Assembly (NCBI GenBank): GCA_947471745.1
Contig: CANJKZ010000922.1
Span: forward strand, 2,578,001-2,642,000
DNA length: 64,000 bases
Reading direction: 5' to 3'
DNA from: Closterium sp. Naga37s-1
Taxonomy: Eukaryota; Streptophyta; Zygnematophyceae; Desmidiales; Closteriaceae
Shown: piece after piece, positions 21,285-31,039 of the stretch
Layout: each line of letters begins with the position of its first letter
How positions within the stretch are numbered: position 1 is the first letter of the stretch
Notes under the pieces: generated by a model
The model's database searches: none
Told to the model about the DNA's origin: nothing
What the model saw: the letters and a program-made list of their open reading frames with translations, nothing else
Translations under genes and position numbers: made by a program

Positions 21285-21421
21285 TAAGTCTAGAATTCTC
21301 CACTTCCCCTTAAGCCTCCCATTCACTTGCTCGACCACCATTCTCTGTCTTGACTGTTGTGTGTTCCATTTGTCTTTTGCCCATGGCAGATCCCGTCCTG
21401 GAGTAGCCCGCCACGACACGC
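21285..21421 (-). pseudogene. Harbinger transposase C-terminal fragment
   Basis: Minus strand from 21421 reads SWRATPGRDLPWAKDKWNTQ, then SRQRMVVEQVNGRLKGKWRI. The VEQVNGRLKGKWRIL block is the conserved C-terminal block of PIF/Harbinger transposases, with the last catalytic Glu. It then joins gag of A3 in frame. It is the continuation of the fragment at 29628-30443: the two were separated by insertion of B1, as shown by the CACGC target duplication on both sides. Confidence 0.75.
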
Positions 21422-21552
21422 TGTTAGAATATTGAACGAATGAATGACTGAACTAGCAAGTAGGTGGGTACAAGTAGGAAACCTAAAAGTGTTGTACCCT
21501 ATATGAACTACCCCACTACAGCCTAGATAGACTATAGCATATAAGTTTGACA
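21422..21552 (-). repeat. 3' LTR of B1 (131 bp, family B)
   Basis: Minus strand starts TGTCAAACTTATATGC and ends ATATTCTAACA. The polypurine tract TATGGGGGTG lies at 21553-21562. Confidence 0.9.
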
Positions 21553-21781
21553 CACCCCCATAGGCAAAGTGGGGGAGAACAAGTGGTCACAAGACCTGTC
21601 AAGAAAGGCAAAGCAAGCTCAGGGTGGATCACAAAGTCACCACACAGTCTGAGCGCAAGCAAATGGCCACAAGGCCAGTTCACATGCTGAGTTATATAAA
21701 GGAGAACAAAAAATACAGTGAACACAACCTAGCAAGTGTAAGCATGCAGGTATGTGTATATAGAGTATAGTACAAGCAGAG

Positions 21782-22585
21782 TCAAGAAGTAAGCAAGTGA
21801 GGCACAGTAGGTGCAAGGCCTAGGACAGTACAGAAACGCTGATGATCACAAGGCTGAAGTGCCTTGGTGAAGACATCAGCATTGTTGGCCTCTGAGGCCA
21901 CGTAAGCAAGACGAAGCTGGCCACGGTGCAACTCTCGAGCAAGGAAGTAGCGCGGAGCAATGTGCTTCGTTCTGTGCTCCAGTCTGTGCTCCTGACACAA
22001 GGCAAGCATGGCCTTGTTTTCGACGTACAGATCTGGAGGAGAACGAGGCGCCTCTCCCAAGTCGGTCAGCAGGTAGGTGAGCCAGCGTAACTCCTGTGCA
22101 GCCATGGCCCCAGAGTAGATCTCAGCCTCACAACTGGAGCTGAGAACAGAAGATGAGCGGGTAGACCGCCAAGAGACAGAACCGGAGCCAAGGCTGAAGG
22201 TGTAACCCTGTGATGACCGCTGCATAGCCAAGTCGTCAACACAGGAGGCATCTGCGTGACCAGTGAGGACAACTCGAGCCCGTCCTCCAAGCACGAGCCC
22301 CATGCCCGACGTACTGCACAAGTAGCGCAACACCCTCTTCGCAGCATCCCAGTGCACCTTTCGGTGCCTACCGGGAGCCACGTAGCGAGCCAGAAGGCTG
22401 AGAGGGTATGCGAGGTCAGGTCGTGTGCAAGTCATCAGGTACATGAGGCAGCCCACAAGCTCTGGATACGGGCCACTCGGCTCTACGGACTCGTCCGAAG
22501 GTGGAGCTGAGAGCGAGTGACCGGTAGGCAGAGGAGTGGACTGTGGCGAGGAGTACGTGAAGCTGAAGCACTGAAGGACCTGCTG
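21782..22585 (-). CDS. RT C-terminus and RNase H of B1
   Basis: Minus-strand open frame, uninterrupted from the solo LTR to a stop at 21782. RT end: YPLSLLARYVAPGRHRKVHW. RNase H: SSSCEAEIYSGAMAAQELRW, LYVENKAMLALCQEHRLEHR (usually YVDNKA, so an Asp is Glu here) and ASEANNADVFTKALQPCDHQ. It would degrade the RNA strand in cDNA synthesis. Confidence 0.8.
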   Translation of the reverse strand, partial: QQVLQCFSFTYSSPQSTPLPTGHSLSAPPSDESVEPSGPYPELVGCLMYLMTCTRPDLAYPLSLLARYVAPGRHRKVHWDAAKRVLRYLCSTSGMGLVLGGRARVVLTGHADASCVDDLAMQRSSQGYTFSLGSGSVSWRSTRSSSVLSSSCEAEIYSGAMAAQELRWLTYLLTDLGEAPRSPPDLYVENKAMLALCQEHRLEHRTKHIAPRYFLARELHRGQLRLAYVASEANNADVFTKALQPCDHQRFCTVLGLAPTVPHLLTS

Positions 22586-23452
22586 TGTTGAGTGATGCTA
22601 CCATTCGCATTCACGTCTGTCTGCCTCCCATCATATGTTCGTGCGTTGCATGCGTGTTGTGAGTGTGTGCAAGAATTTGTGTTTTGTGCGGTTTGGTTTT
22701 TCTGAGTGTGTGTGTGAATGTTATTTGGCTTGAGCAGATATCTGAAGTGACTCCTCTGCTCAAGAGCTTTCCGAGGAACCAAGTATCGCTTCAATCGGAG
22801 CACGAACAAGAAAGTTACGAACGTTGGAGTTCGTATGCTTTTGATATTTGGTTGTGGTGACTATGGGAAGTTGTGGGGTTGACTCAATATGGGGTACAGA
22901 CTTTTGGGGGTTGGGAAATTCGTCTTTTCTACTGTAGTTGCTGCCAAATGGTTGGGAGAAACCAAACCAGGTTGGCAAGTGTGGCCAAGTTGGGTTGAGG
23001 TGGATTGTGGAGGTTGGGATAGTGACAAAGGTCAAAGTTGGGTTGCCTATGGGGAAGGGAATTGTGTGGCATGGAGTTTCCTTTGGTTGGGGACTCCTTG
23101 GGACCTTCCCTCTCGTCCTCCTCGTCCCTTCCACCTGGTTTAGTGCTACTCCAATTCTCTTGTGTGAACTTGTGTGAACTTTGTGATTGAGTTAAGTTCT
23201 TATGGCAGCATACCCCCCTGTGCGCCGAAATTGATAAGTCGAGATTTACTTCACCTCTTGATACGTTTCAACTTGGGAATTGTAGCCACGGAGTAGGGCT
23301 ACAACATATATGAGTTTAGTGAAGTTTTGACAGTGCACTTTTCGTCGACGGCGTTTCTTGTGAACTCGACTTTTCTGTTCAGAAACTAGGCCCAACGATG
23401 TTGAGATATTTTGGCTCCTAATCTTCATAGACTCCGTCCTTAGTCTCTAACA
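22586..23452. mobile_element. 867-bp solo LTR of an unidentified family nested in RT of B1
   Basis: A foreign block with TGCTG on both sides (22581-22585 and 23453-23457). In the homologous RT at about 33500 the sequence reads through with a single TGCTG. Its ends are TG...CA (plus TGTTGAGTGATG to GTCTCTAACA; minus strand starts TGTTAGAGACTAAGG). It has no open frame with a recognisable domain and resembles no other LTR here. Size, ends and 5-bp duplication fit a solo LTR left by recombination of a larger element; which strand it reads on is unclear, with minus more typical. Confidence 0.75.
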
Positions 23453-25544
23453 TGCTGCACCATGTGTGACTGAGTTAGGGTGATGGTGCGCTGTGCTCTG
23501 TCCCGGGTGATCTTCAAGCCAAGATAGCTTGTCAGCTCACCCAAGTCTGTGCACGTGTGTCTCTTCTGCAGCTCGGACTTCACGTGGGCGAGTGCCTCAG
23601 TGTCAGCAGTAGCAAACACCAAGTCGTCTACGTACACGAGAACGTAGAACGGCGGCAGAGTGGTGTCACTGCGTAAAAACAGCGACGGGTCAGCAGTGGA
23701 CGGAGCAAAACCAAGAGCAGCAAGAGTCGTCCTAAGTGTGTCATGCCACTCACGGGGTGCCTGGTGGAGACCGTAGACTGGCCGCCGGAGGCTCCACTGG
23801 GTACCAACAGGATACGACCCAGTGAAACCAGGTTGGCGGCGCAGCCAGATCTCCTCGTGCAGGCTGCCCTGTAGGAAGGCTGTGCTGAAGTCAAGCGAGT
23901 GGAGCTCGTAGTCACGCTGAGCGGCGACGTGCAGCAGTACCCGAAGAGTGGTCATCTTCGGGGTAAGGGAGAAGGTCTGGAAGAAGTCAACTCCCTGTCG
24001 TTGACTGAAGCCACGTGCAACGTAACGCGCCTTGAAGATAGGCCGAGAACCCGACGGCCGCTTCACCCTGAAGATCCACATGCCACTGACGATGTTCGCC
24101 CAAGGCGGGGGAACCTCGTCGACGTAGGTGCTCGTGGACTTCCAGGAAGCCATCTCGGCGTCCATGGCTGCCTGCCACTGAGAGGAGTAGGGACCCTCTA
24201 TCGCCTCTGCATAAGAGCGCGGGGTCGGGATGTCTGGTGCATCCGGGTCTCCCTCATGGGCAAGCAGCATGGACACGAGATGAGGTACAGCAGCGGCAAG
24301 CACTCAAACTCCTCCTGTCTGTCCTCAAGAACGTCCGTGCCAAGAGCACACTCACCCCTGACGGACGGAGAACAGACAGACGCAGACGCAGACTCAGCAA
24401 CAAGACTAGAGGCGTAGTCTAGGCGACAGGCTGCAGCGAAGTCAACAAGCTCAGCAAGGAGAGGAGACGTAGCAGTGGACTCAAACAAAGGGTCAGTGAC
24501 AGCAGTGGCCAGAAAGCGCGTGACAGCAGGACTAGCAGCACAAAGGGAGTCAGACTCTGGGTCTGGACCATCAGGAAGAGACGGCAGAGGGACACGCTGT
24601 GGAGCAGTGGAAGGACGCAGTGTCATAGAGTAAGTGTCAGGGACAGGAGGAGGACGCGGACGCGAAACACGACAACCAGCGCAAACAGTGCGGACAGGCG
24701 ACGCAGAACGAGACTCAGGTGACGCAGGACGAGACTCAGGCGACACAGGATGCGACTCAGGCTCACGACGCTCCGTAAGACCTCTAGTCGGTCCAGAGTA
24801 AGGAGAAGGACCAGGTAGTGGAGAGGCCGGCTGTAACTGCGACTGTGACTGGACAGGCGGTGGACTCAGTAAAGGAGGAGTTGGACCAGTAGAAGGCGGG
24901 AGACCAAGAACCTGCCGAAGGAGCGGAACGTAGTACGGCCGCGGCCGCGCAGCGCCTCCAGAAACAGCAGAGATAGCACCTGTACCCTCAGCTCCAGGGT
25001 CTCCAGCTACAACTCCCGCAGCACCACCAGCTCCTACACCTCCAACAGCTCCAGCTCCAGAAGCACCTCCAGTAGCAACAGCTCCAGCACCTGCAGCTCC
25101 AACTCCTGCAGCACCACCAGCCCCAGCAGCTCCAGTACCTCCAGTACGAGCACCTCCAAAACCAGCTGCTCCAGCACCTCCAGCAGCTCCAATACCAGCA
25201 GGACCTCCAACAGCACCTGTACCTCCAGCAGCACCTCCAGCAGCTCCAGCACAAGCCGCACCTCCAGCAACTCGAGAAGCACCTCCAGCACCAGCAGCAC
25301 CAGCAGAACCAGCAGCACCGCGACAGCGCCGAGCGTACCACTCACGAAGCTGCTGCGGAGAGAGGGGCTCCTGCCTCGACGAGACACCCGGAGGACCTCC
25401 TGACTCAGCACGCTCAGGCTCAGCACCCCCATACGCTGTACCCCCAGGCTCAGCACCCCCAGGCTCCACACGCTCAGGCTCAGCACCCCCAGGCTCAGCA
25501 CTCCCAGACTCAGCACCCCCAGGCTCAGCACCCCCAGGCTCCAC
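23453..25544 (-). CDS. Linker and RT of B1 (N-terminal part)
   Basis: Minus strand: Gly/Glu/Pro-rich linker (GGAEPGGAESGSAEPGGAEP, from 25544), then Gly/Ala-rich units, a Pro/Ser-rich stretch, and RT from ALPLLYLISCP/GDPDAPDIPTPRSYAEAIEG. RT blocks are GVDFFQTFSLTPKMTTLRVL (about 23990), VYGLHQAPREWHDTLR (about 23780) and YVDDLVFATADTEALAHVKS (about 23630). A one-base frameshift near 24300 separates linker and RT frames. RT is cut at SHMVQ by the solo LTR. Confidence 0.8.
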
Positions 25545-25608
25545 ACACTCAGGCGCAGCACCACCATGCTCCGCACCCCCAGTCCCCGCACCCGCAAGCT
25601 CAGCACCC

Positions 25609-26219
25609 CTAGCAGCACCTGAGTCGACAGCTACCTCGACCGGCTCGGCAAGGTCTACCTAGGACACACCTGAGGGGGCAGGACCCTGAGGGGGGAGGGG
25701 GTCTACCGGAGGAGTATCTGGTGCTAGGAAGAGTGGCGGGGGGGGGGGAGTGGCAGTGCGGTAGGGAAAGAGACGGTAGTAACACCGACTCGTCAAACGT
25801 GACGTCCTGAGAGGACAGAACACGACGCGAGGTGGGGTGGTAGAACTGCCACCCGGGTGCGTCACGGGGGAAGCCAAGGAAGACGCAGGGAACGGCACGG
25901 GAGGACAGCTTGTCCGCTGAAGTATCGCGGACAAAAGCTCGAGATCCCCAGACACGGAAAACAGACGCATCGCCAACCTTCCCCGTCCACCGCAGAGTAG
26001 GTGTGGTCTCCGGCAAGGAGACACGAGGCTGAAGGTTGATCTGATGCGCAGCGTACTGAACCGCGAACGGCCACAGAAAATGGGGAGCAGCCGCATGGAT
26101 CATGGACGTACGAGCAACGTCCATGAGCATGCCAATGCGGCACTCAGCAATCCCATTTTGCTGTGGGGAGGCCGGAAGCGTGAACGTCTGGCGGATGCCC
26201 TCCGCACGACAGAAGGCCC
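25609..26219 (-). pseudogene. Integrase C-terminal part of B1
   Basis: Minus strand LMDVARTSMIHAAAPHFLWP, DTSADKLSSRAVPCVFLGFP and APGWQFYHPTSRRVLSSQDV. The frame is separated from the protease-integrase frame by a shift near 26226, just after the second catalytic Asp (LHSDRGG). Confidence 0.75.
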
Positions 26220-27560
26220 TCAGAAGATCGGAGGAACACCACCTCTGTCTGAGTGCAGACGCAGAACAGGAAGGTCCGAGCCGAAACTCTTGCTGAGCAG
26301 GCGACGGGCTCTGCGGATCCAGTCGATCAACACCTCAGTGACGTCACCCTTGCTGCGCAAGGGGAAGAGTGTGGTGCAACGCGAGTAGTCGTCGACGATC
26401 AGCAGGAAGTAACGCTCGTGACCCTGTCCACGGACGCGGGCTGGGCCCCACACGTCCATATGAAGAGTCTGCAGGGGAGCTTCTGTCAGAGGGAACGTGG
26501 AGGAGTGAGGAGCGGCGCGCTGCCAGCCCTCGACACAAGGAACACAGGTAGGGGCAGGCCCCGTAGGAAGGGGAGGGAGGCACCGAGTGAGACCCGAGAC
26601 AAGGGTACGGGAGGCCATACCTCGAAGACGAGGCAGGGAGGGGTGACCAAGGCGGTAGTGCCAAAGGAGAGTCTCGTGCGATAGAGGGCGACACGAGCAG
26701 GGGGCAGGCGCTGGACTGGACCTGGACGCGGCAGCAAACACCTGACTAGACGCAGCTACCTGACCAGACGCAGTGACCGGAGGAGACGCAGTAGTCAGTG
26801 TGTACAGACTCGACCCAGGCCGACGGGTGAAGGTGGCCAGGTGGCGGCCCGTCCGAGAGCAAGTGCAGTGGGTCACACGCTGACCTCCAGGGGTGAACTG
26901 GTCAACCCACGCGTCCTGGAGGTCAGCTCCACTCACCAGGTTCGTAGAGAACGAGGGGAGGTGGAGTCCCGACAGCAAGCCCGACGGGGCCGCAGGACAC
27001 GGTAGAACCGTGGAAGAGTGCGCAAGGACTGGGCCCCCAGAGGGGTCAGCCAGGGAGACTGCGACAAGCCGACTGAGCGGCGTGAGTGTGGTGCTGTCGC
27101 GGAAGAAGGAGCGCGAAGCACCAGAGTCAAGTGTGAAAGTTTGCAAGGCCTCAGTAGGTGCAGTACCAGAGAGAGCAGACTCAGCAGCACCTGGAGCAGC
27201 AGACTCACCAGCACCTGGAGCAGCAGACGCACTAGCACCTAGAGCAGCAGCCTCAATGCCCGGGTCGGGCGGAACACTCAGGTAACAGTCACCCTCAGCA
27301 CTATCAGTCACAGCATACATGGCAGCAAGGATAGCATCGAAATCAAGATCAAAGATAGCAACATTCTGCTTAAGCAGATCACCCCAGCGAGGGAGCTCAA
27401 CAGCGTCAGGAAACTGGGCGCGCCAGGCGTCAGTCAGACGACTGAAGCAGCGCTGCGCAGTGTGTGGCAGCCCGCACGTCTCCCCACGGCGCCTGCCGTT
27501 GCGAAGAACGTAAGTGCAGGGACCAGCACCCCCAGACCTCCCACGCCCAGCGTACCACAC
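26220..27560 (-). CDS. Gag end, protease and integrase core of B1
   Basis: An open frame of 446 codons. Order: Cys/His knuckle-like CTYVLRNGRRRGETCGLPHT, CFSRLTDAWRAQF, an Ala/Gly/Ser spacer with tandem APGAGESAAPGAAESA units, protease DSGASRSFFRDSTTLTPLSR, pre-integrase LSHETLLWHYRLGHPSLPRL, and integrase LHMDVWGPARVRGQGHERYF with VVDD-type IVDDYSRCTTLF and LHSDRGG. The frame ends in a one-base shift right after the second Asp, so the Glu of the triad is out of frame. Confidence 0.85.
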   Translation of the reverse strand: MWYAGRGRSGGAGPCTYVLRNGRRRGETCGLPHTAQRCFSRLTDAWRAQFPDAVELPRWGDLLKQNVAIFDLDFDAILAAMYAVTDSAEGDCYLSVPPDPGIEAAALGASASAAPGAGESAAPGAAESALSGTAPTEALQTFTLDSGASRSFFRDSTTLTPLSRLVAVSLADPSGGPVLAHSSTVLPCPAAPSGLLSGLHLPSFSTNLVSGADLQDAWVDQFTPGGQRVTHCTCSRTGRHLATFTRRPGSSLYTLTTASPPVTASGQVAASSQVFAAASRSSPAPAPCSCRPLSHETLLWHYRLGHPSLPRLRGMASRTLVSGLTRCLPPLPTGPAPTCVPCVEGWQRAAPHSSTFPLTEAPLQTLHMDVWGPARVRGQGHERYFLLIVDDYSRCTTLFPLRSKGDVTEVLIDWIRRARRLLSKSFGSDLPVLRLHSDRGGVPPIF

Positions 27561-28632
27561 ACGAAGCTGCTGGGCCGACGGGGTCTCACGGGAATGCGGC
27601 TGCTGCTGGCGCTAGCTACCACCAAAGCCTCCACGCTGTGCGGCTGCACCTCGACCAGCACCACCGCCGCCGCCACCTCCACCACCACTGCCGCTGTCTC
27701 CACCACCGCTGCCGCTGCCTCCAGCACCCCCACTGCCGCCACCGAAGCCCCCACTCCCGCCACCACCCCCACCTCCACCGCCACCCCCTCCGCCTCCTCC
27801 ACCACCTCCACCGCCGCCCCCACCGTCCCCTCCACCACCCTTGCCCCCCTTGCCCTTGCTGTTGCGGCGCCTTCCACTAGGAGCAGACGCAGCCCCGACC
27901 TCCTCAGTGCCAACGAGGTCGACAGCAGCAGCAGAAGCAACAGAGGGGAGAAGGGGGACAGGGGAACACCCCTCAAAGAAAGGGGTGCGACGGTGACCGC
28001 GAGAACCACCTACAGCTAAGATACTCTTCTCAGCCGCAGTGAGGCGCTCCTCTAGCAGGTCGACAGTGAGCTCGGTGGGGCAAAGGGAGAGAAAGTGGTC
28101 CCTGGCTGACTCAAGGGAGTCAGGGAGGCGAGTGACTAGGTAGTAAAGAGTGATGTACATGGGGGGGGGGGTTCTTGGCACAGAACTCAGTGGGAAGCGC
28201 AGCACGGTAGCGGGTGTGACTAGTGCGGAGGTGGGTAATGAGGTCAACGACTGTGGCAAAGGAGGCAAGGTCAGGGAACAGGTATGGTAGCATGAGGTGG
28301 CTGGGGGCAGCAGTGTCAGGGGAGGAGTAGCGCGCTACGACAGCGTCGTACAGAGACTTAGCAGTCTTGTACTGGCCAAAATGTGTGCGCTCAGCAGACG
28401 GCAGGTGACTACGAACAGCAAGGCGAGCAACAGCGTCACGAGTGGTCCACTGTGAGCGAACCGTACTGTCAGCAGTGGCAGGAGGAGCAGTAGAGACACC
28501 GGACGTGTGATCGAATAGGGATACCCCATCCCTAGAGTCACACTAAAGAAAAAGCTGCAGGTCGTCAACCCACACGTCAAAGTCAACTGCGCGCCCCTCA
28601 GCATCAAAGGTGAGAACAGTAGGGCTAGCCAT
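27561..28632 (-). pseudogene. Gag of B1
   Basis: Start Met at 28632 (ASPTVLTFDAEGRAVDFDVW follows). Comparison with B2 gag shows a Gln codon changed to TAG in the DDLQLFL-x-CDSRDG segment (about 28545). A G tract near 28161 shifts the frame at the NPPP segment. The remainder (MYITLYYLVTRLPDSLESAR to the Gly-rich tail GGGGGDGGGGGG near 27800) is open. The Gly-rich tail replaces a classic RNA-binding basic region. Confidence 0.8.
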
Positions 28633-28639
28633 AGCAACA

Positions 28640-29460
28640 GTAGCAGCAGTAGCAGCAGTGGCAGCAGAAGCAGTGCAAGTAGTAGGGCAGCGTGGCTCGG
28701 CAGTGCGGCGCGGCTCGGCTGGGCGGCGCGGCTCGGTGGGGTGGCGCGGCTCGGCTAGGCGGCGCGGCTCGGCAGGGCGGCGCGGCTCGGTGCCTGGCGG
28801 CGCGGCGCGGGAGCAGGCGGCGCGGCTGGGCAGCTCGGGTGCTTACCAGGGGCGGGTGCAGGGCAGGGCCGCGACAGGGGCGGCAGTAGGTCAGGGCCGC
28901 GACAAGGCGGCTGCAGGGCAGAGGCCGCAACGGGCGGCGAAGGCAGGGCCGCGACTGGGGCGGCAGCAGGGCAGGGCCGCGACAGGGGGCGGCAGCAGGG
29001 CAGGGCCGCGACAGGGGCGGCAGCTGGGCAGAGGCCGCAACGGGCGGCGAAGGCAGGGCCGCGACAGGGGGCGGCTGCAGGGCAGGGCTGCGACAGGCGG
29101 AGAACGGGCCGACGACGGGCAGCTGCAGGGCAGAGGCCACGACGGGCGGCGAACGGGCCGCGTCGGGCGGCAAAGGGGCCGACGACGGGCGGCGACGGGC
29201 CGACGACGGGCGGCAAAGGGGGCCGGGACGGGCCGGCGACAGGCCGGGACGGGCCAGCGACGGGCGAGCGCGGGTGGCTAAGGCAGGGCCGCGACGCGTG
29301 GCGACGGGCCAGCGACGGGCAGCTACGGGCCGGGACGGGCCGGCTGAGGCAGGGCCACGACGGGCCAGCTAGGGAAGGGCGCGCGACGGCGCAGGTAAGG
29401 CAGGCGCGAGGCGCGCTTCATGCAGGGCAGGAAAACAAAAAGTTCGTGGTGGGCCCTAAA
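28640..29460 (-). repeat. GC-rich repeat leader of B1
   Basis: Two repeat types on the plus strand: GGCGCGGCTCGGC(T/A)GGGC units next to gag (28680-28830), and GGGCAGGGCCGCGACAGGGGCG units further out (28855-29400). The same two types occur in B2 in inverse orientation. Confidence 0.75.
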
Positions 29461-29481
29461 AAAACGTTCCCACGAGGGAAC

Positions 29482-29496
29482 CTACTCAGAATACCA
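29482..29496 (-). other. Primer-binding site of B1
   Basis: Minus strand TGGTATTCTGAGTAGG abuts the LTR. Only TGGTAT matches the initiator-Met consensus used by family A; the following bases differ in the same way in B2, so family B may use another primer. Confidence 0.6.
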
Positions 29497-29627
29497 TGTT
29501 AGAATATTGAACGAATGAATGACTGAACTAGCAAGCAGGTGGGTACAAGTAGGAAACCTAAAAGTGTTGTACCCTATATGAACTACCCCACTACAGCCTA
29601 GATAGACTATAGCATATAAGTTTGACA
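29497..29627 (-). repeat. 5' LTR of B1 (131 bp, family B)
   Basis: Differs from the 3' LTR by one transition (GCAAGC here, GCAAGT there, plus strand). Confidence 0.9.
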
Positions 29628-30443
29628 CACGCAGGTGTAGCTTTTTAGAGTGTACGCAACATCACTTACAAGCATGTAGTTGCCTAGTTCTCCCGCTTCC
29701 ATGCGTTCCTTCACGGGTGAGTTGTTGAATACGCGTGCGTCATTCATACTTCCGGGGTTGCAGGCGGTGTAATCCCAAATGATTCCGTTGCTGTCAAATG
29801 CTATTTGTAGGTGGATGGAGTGGAATCCCTTCCTGTTCTTAAAGTCTTCCTTGTCTCGCCCAAACCCCCTGCATTCTATGAATGTTCCATCCAACGCACC
29901 AATCACACCCGGAATACCACCCTCATATTTAAACTCCTCTGCTATCTCGGCGCATTGCTCAGGTGATGGGTGGGAGACCCACAGAGGCTCTAAAACGTCC
30001 ACAATGAAAGCTATGAATCCTTGGATGATACGGAATGCATGTTGGGGTACCACTCCAAATTGCAATGCCACTTGACGAAATGTGGCACCTGTGCCTAGAT
30101 AAACAAGATTCATTGCCACACAATTCTCGATCGGCACTACTCTCCGCCTGTCCCGGTACCTCGTGACCGCTGCATCAACTAGGTATTCATAAAACGGGAT
30201 GATTAACTCTGAACATTTCTATGAAAATGTGGTTGGGCATAGCCCCGAGGATAACATCCCACCGTGCTCTCTGGTTCTCACGGTCGCGCCGCATAGTGTT
30301 ACATTCATCATCTTCTAGCAGCGATATCACTTCAGCTAGTTGGTCAAAGGCTGGCCTAACGATGAACTCCTGGTACCCTCTGTACAACAGGTGAAGTACA
30401 TAGAGTATCAGCCTCCTGCGTAGTTTGTATGTGCTATGTGTAT
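29628..30443 (-). pseudogene. PIF/Harbinger transposase, N-terminal and core part
   Basis: Minus strand: YQEFIVRPAFDQLAEVISLL and DDECNTMRRDRENQRARWDV (N-terminal part, 30387-30187), then after a one-base frameshift near 30215 YLVDAAVTRYRDRRRVVPIE and the DDE core. Core motifs are IGALDGTFIECRGF (first Asp) and LQIAFDSNGIIWDYTACNPG / SMNDARVF (second Asp), ending SDVAYTLKSYTCV at the B1 boundary. The final Glu block lies at 21285-21421. This is the DDE_Tnp_4 (HARBI1-like) family, a cut-and-paste transposase or a domesticated relative. It is broken by the frameshift, B1 and a C-terminal truncation. Confidence 0.8.
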
Positions 30444-30573
30444 TGTTAGAATGAGAACGAATGAATGACTGAACTAGAAAGCAGATGGGTACAAGTAGGA
30501 AACCTAAAAGTGTTGTACCCTATATGAACTACCTCACTACAGCCTAAACAGACTATACCATATAAGTTTGACA
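30444..30573 (-). mobile_element. Solo LTR, Copia family B
   Basis: 130 bp, closely similar to the B1 LTRs. A perfect target duplication TGTAT (30439-30443, 30574-30578) and no adjoining primer site or polypurine tract show a solo LTR left by LTR-LTR recombination. It lies upstream of the Harbinger N-terminal codons. Confidence 0.85.
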
Positions 30574-30830
30574 TGTATATGTCTATCTGTGTGCTGGTTT
30601 CAATGTATCGAGTGGTGTGGTGTGCTGGGTTGTTGTTCATGTTTGAAAACGGGCCACGAATGGGTCGGCGAAACTTGCGAGTGTGAGTGACTTGGGTTAC
30701 GATGGTACAATAGCTCTCGCGAGGATACTGTAATTCGGTAGTTTGCGAAGTAGGGAAAAGTGATGATTTTGCCTTCGGAAAGTCTGAAGTTTCAAAATTT
30801 CGAAACGGACTGTCCGGTACCCGCTATTGG
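30574..30830. other. Flank between solo LTR and B2
   Basis: About 250 bases without a supported gene. It may be the upstream part of the Harbinger element or the original target DNA. No terminal inverted repeat was identified. Confidence 0.35.
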
Positions 30831-30961
30831 TGTCAAACTTATATGCTATAGTCTATCTAGGCTGTAATGGGGTAGTTCATATAGGGTACAACACTTTTAG
30901 GTTCCTACTTGTACCTACCTGCTTTCTACTTCAGTCATTCATTCTCTCACACTCTTTGACA
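30831..30961 (+). repeat. 5' LTR of B2 (131 bp, family B)
   Basis: Starts TGTCAAACTTATATGC and ends CACTCTTTGACA, with the primer site directly after. Confidence 0.9.
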
Positions 30962-30977
30962 TGGTATTCTGAGCAGG
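30962..30977 (+). other. Primer-binding site of B2
   Basis: TGGTATTCTGAGCAGG, the same family B variant as in B1. Confidence 0.6.
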
Positions 30978-31039
30978 TTCCCTAGTGGGAACGTTTTTAG
31001 GGCCCACCACAATTTATTTTTTCCTGCCCTGCCCGAAGC

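Larger units (their letters stand above)
21422..29627 (-). mobile_element. Copia family B element B1, full length with target duplication
   Basis: 8,206 bp from LTR to LTR. The two 131-bp LTRs (21422-21552, 29497-29627) differ at one position that I can see. The 5-bp target duplication CACGC is perfect (21417-21421, 29628-29632), and removal of B1 restores a continuous Harbinger frame. Order on the minus strand: LTR, primer site, GC-rich leader, gag, protease-integrase, linker, RT, RNase H, polypurine tract, LTR. Gag has a nonsense codon, integrase a frameshift, and an 867-bp solo LTR interrupts RT. It looks recently inserted but is already inactive. Confidence 0.9.

Noticed and set aside
22483..23177. 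ORFs inside the 867-bp block
   Set aside because: Short, on both strands, without domains; the block has LTR features rather than coding ones.
28610..29281. Arg/Ala/Gly-rich plus-strand ORF (223 codons)
   Set aside because: It lies over the repeat leader of B1, opposite to gag, and is compositionally driven.
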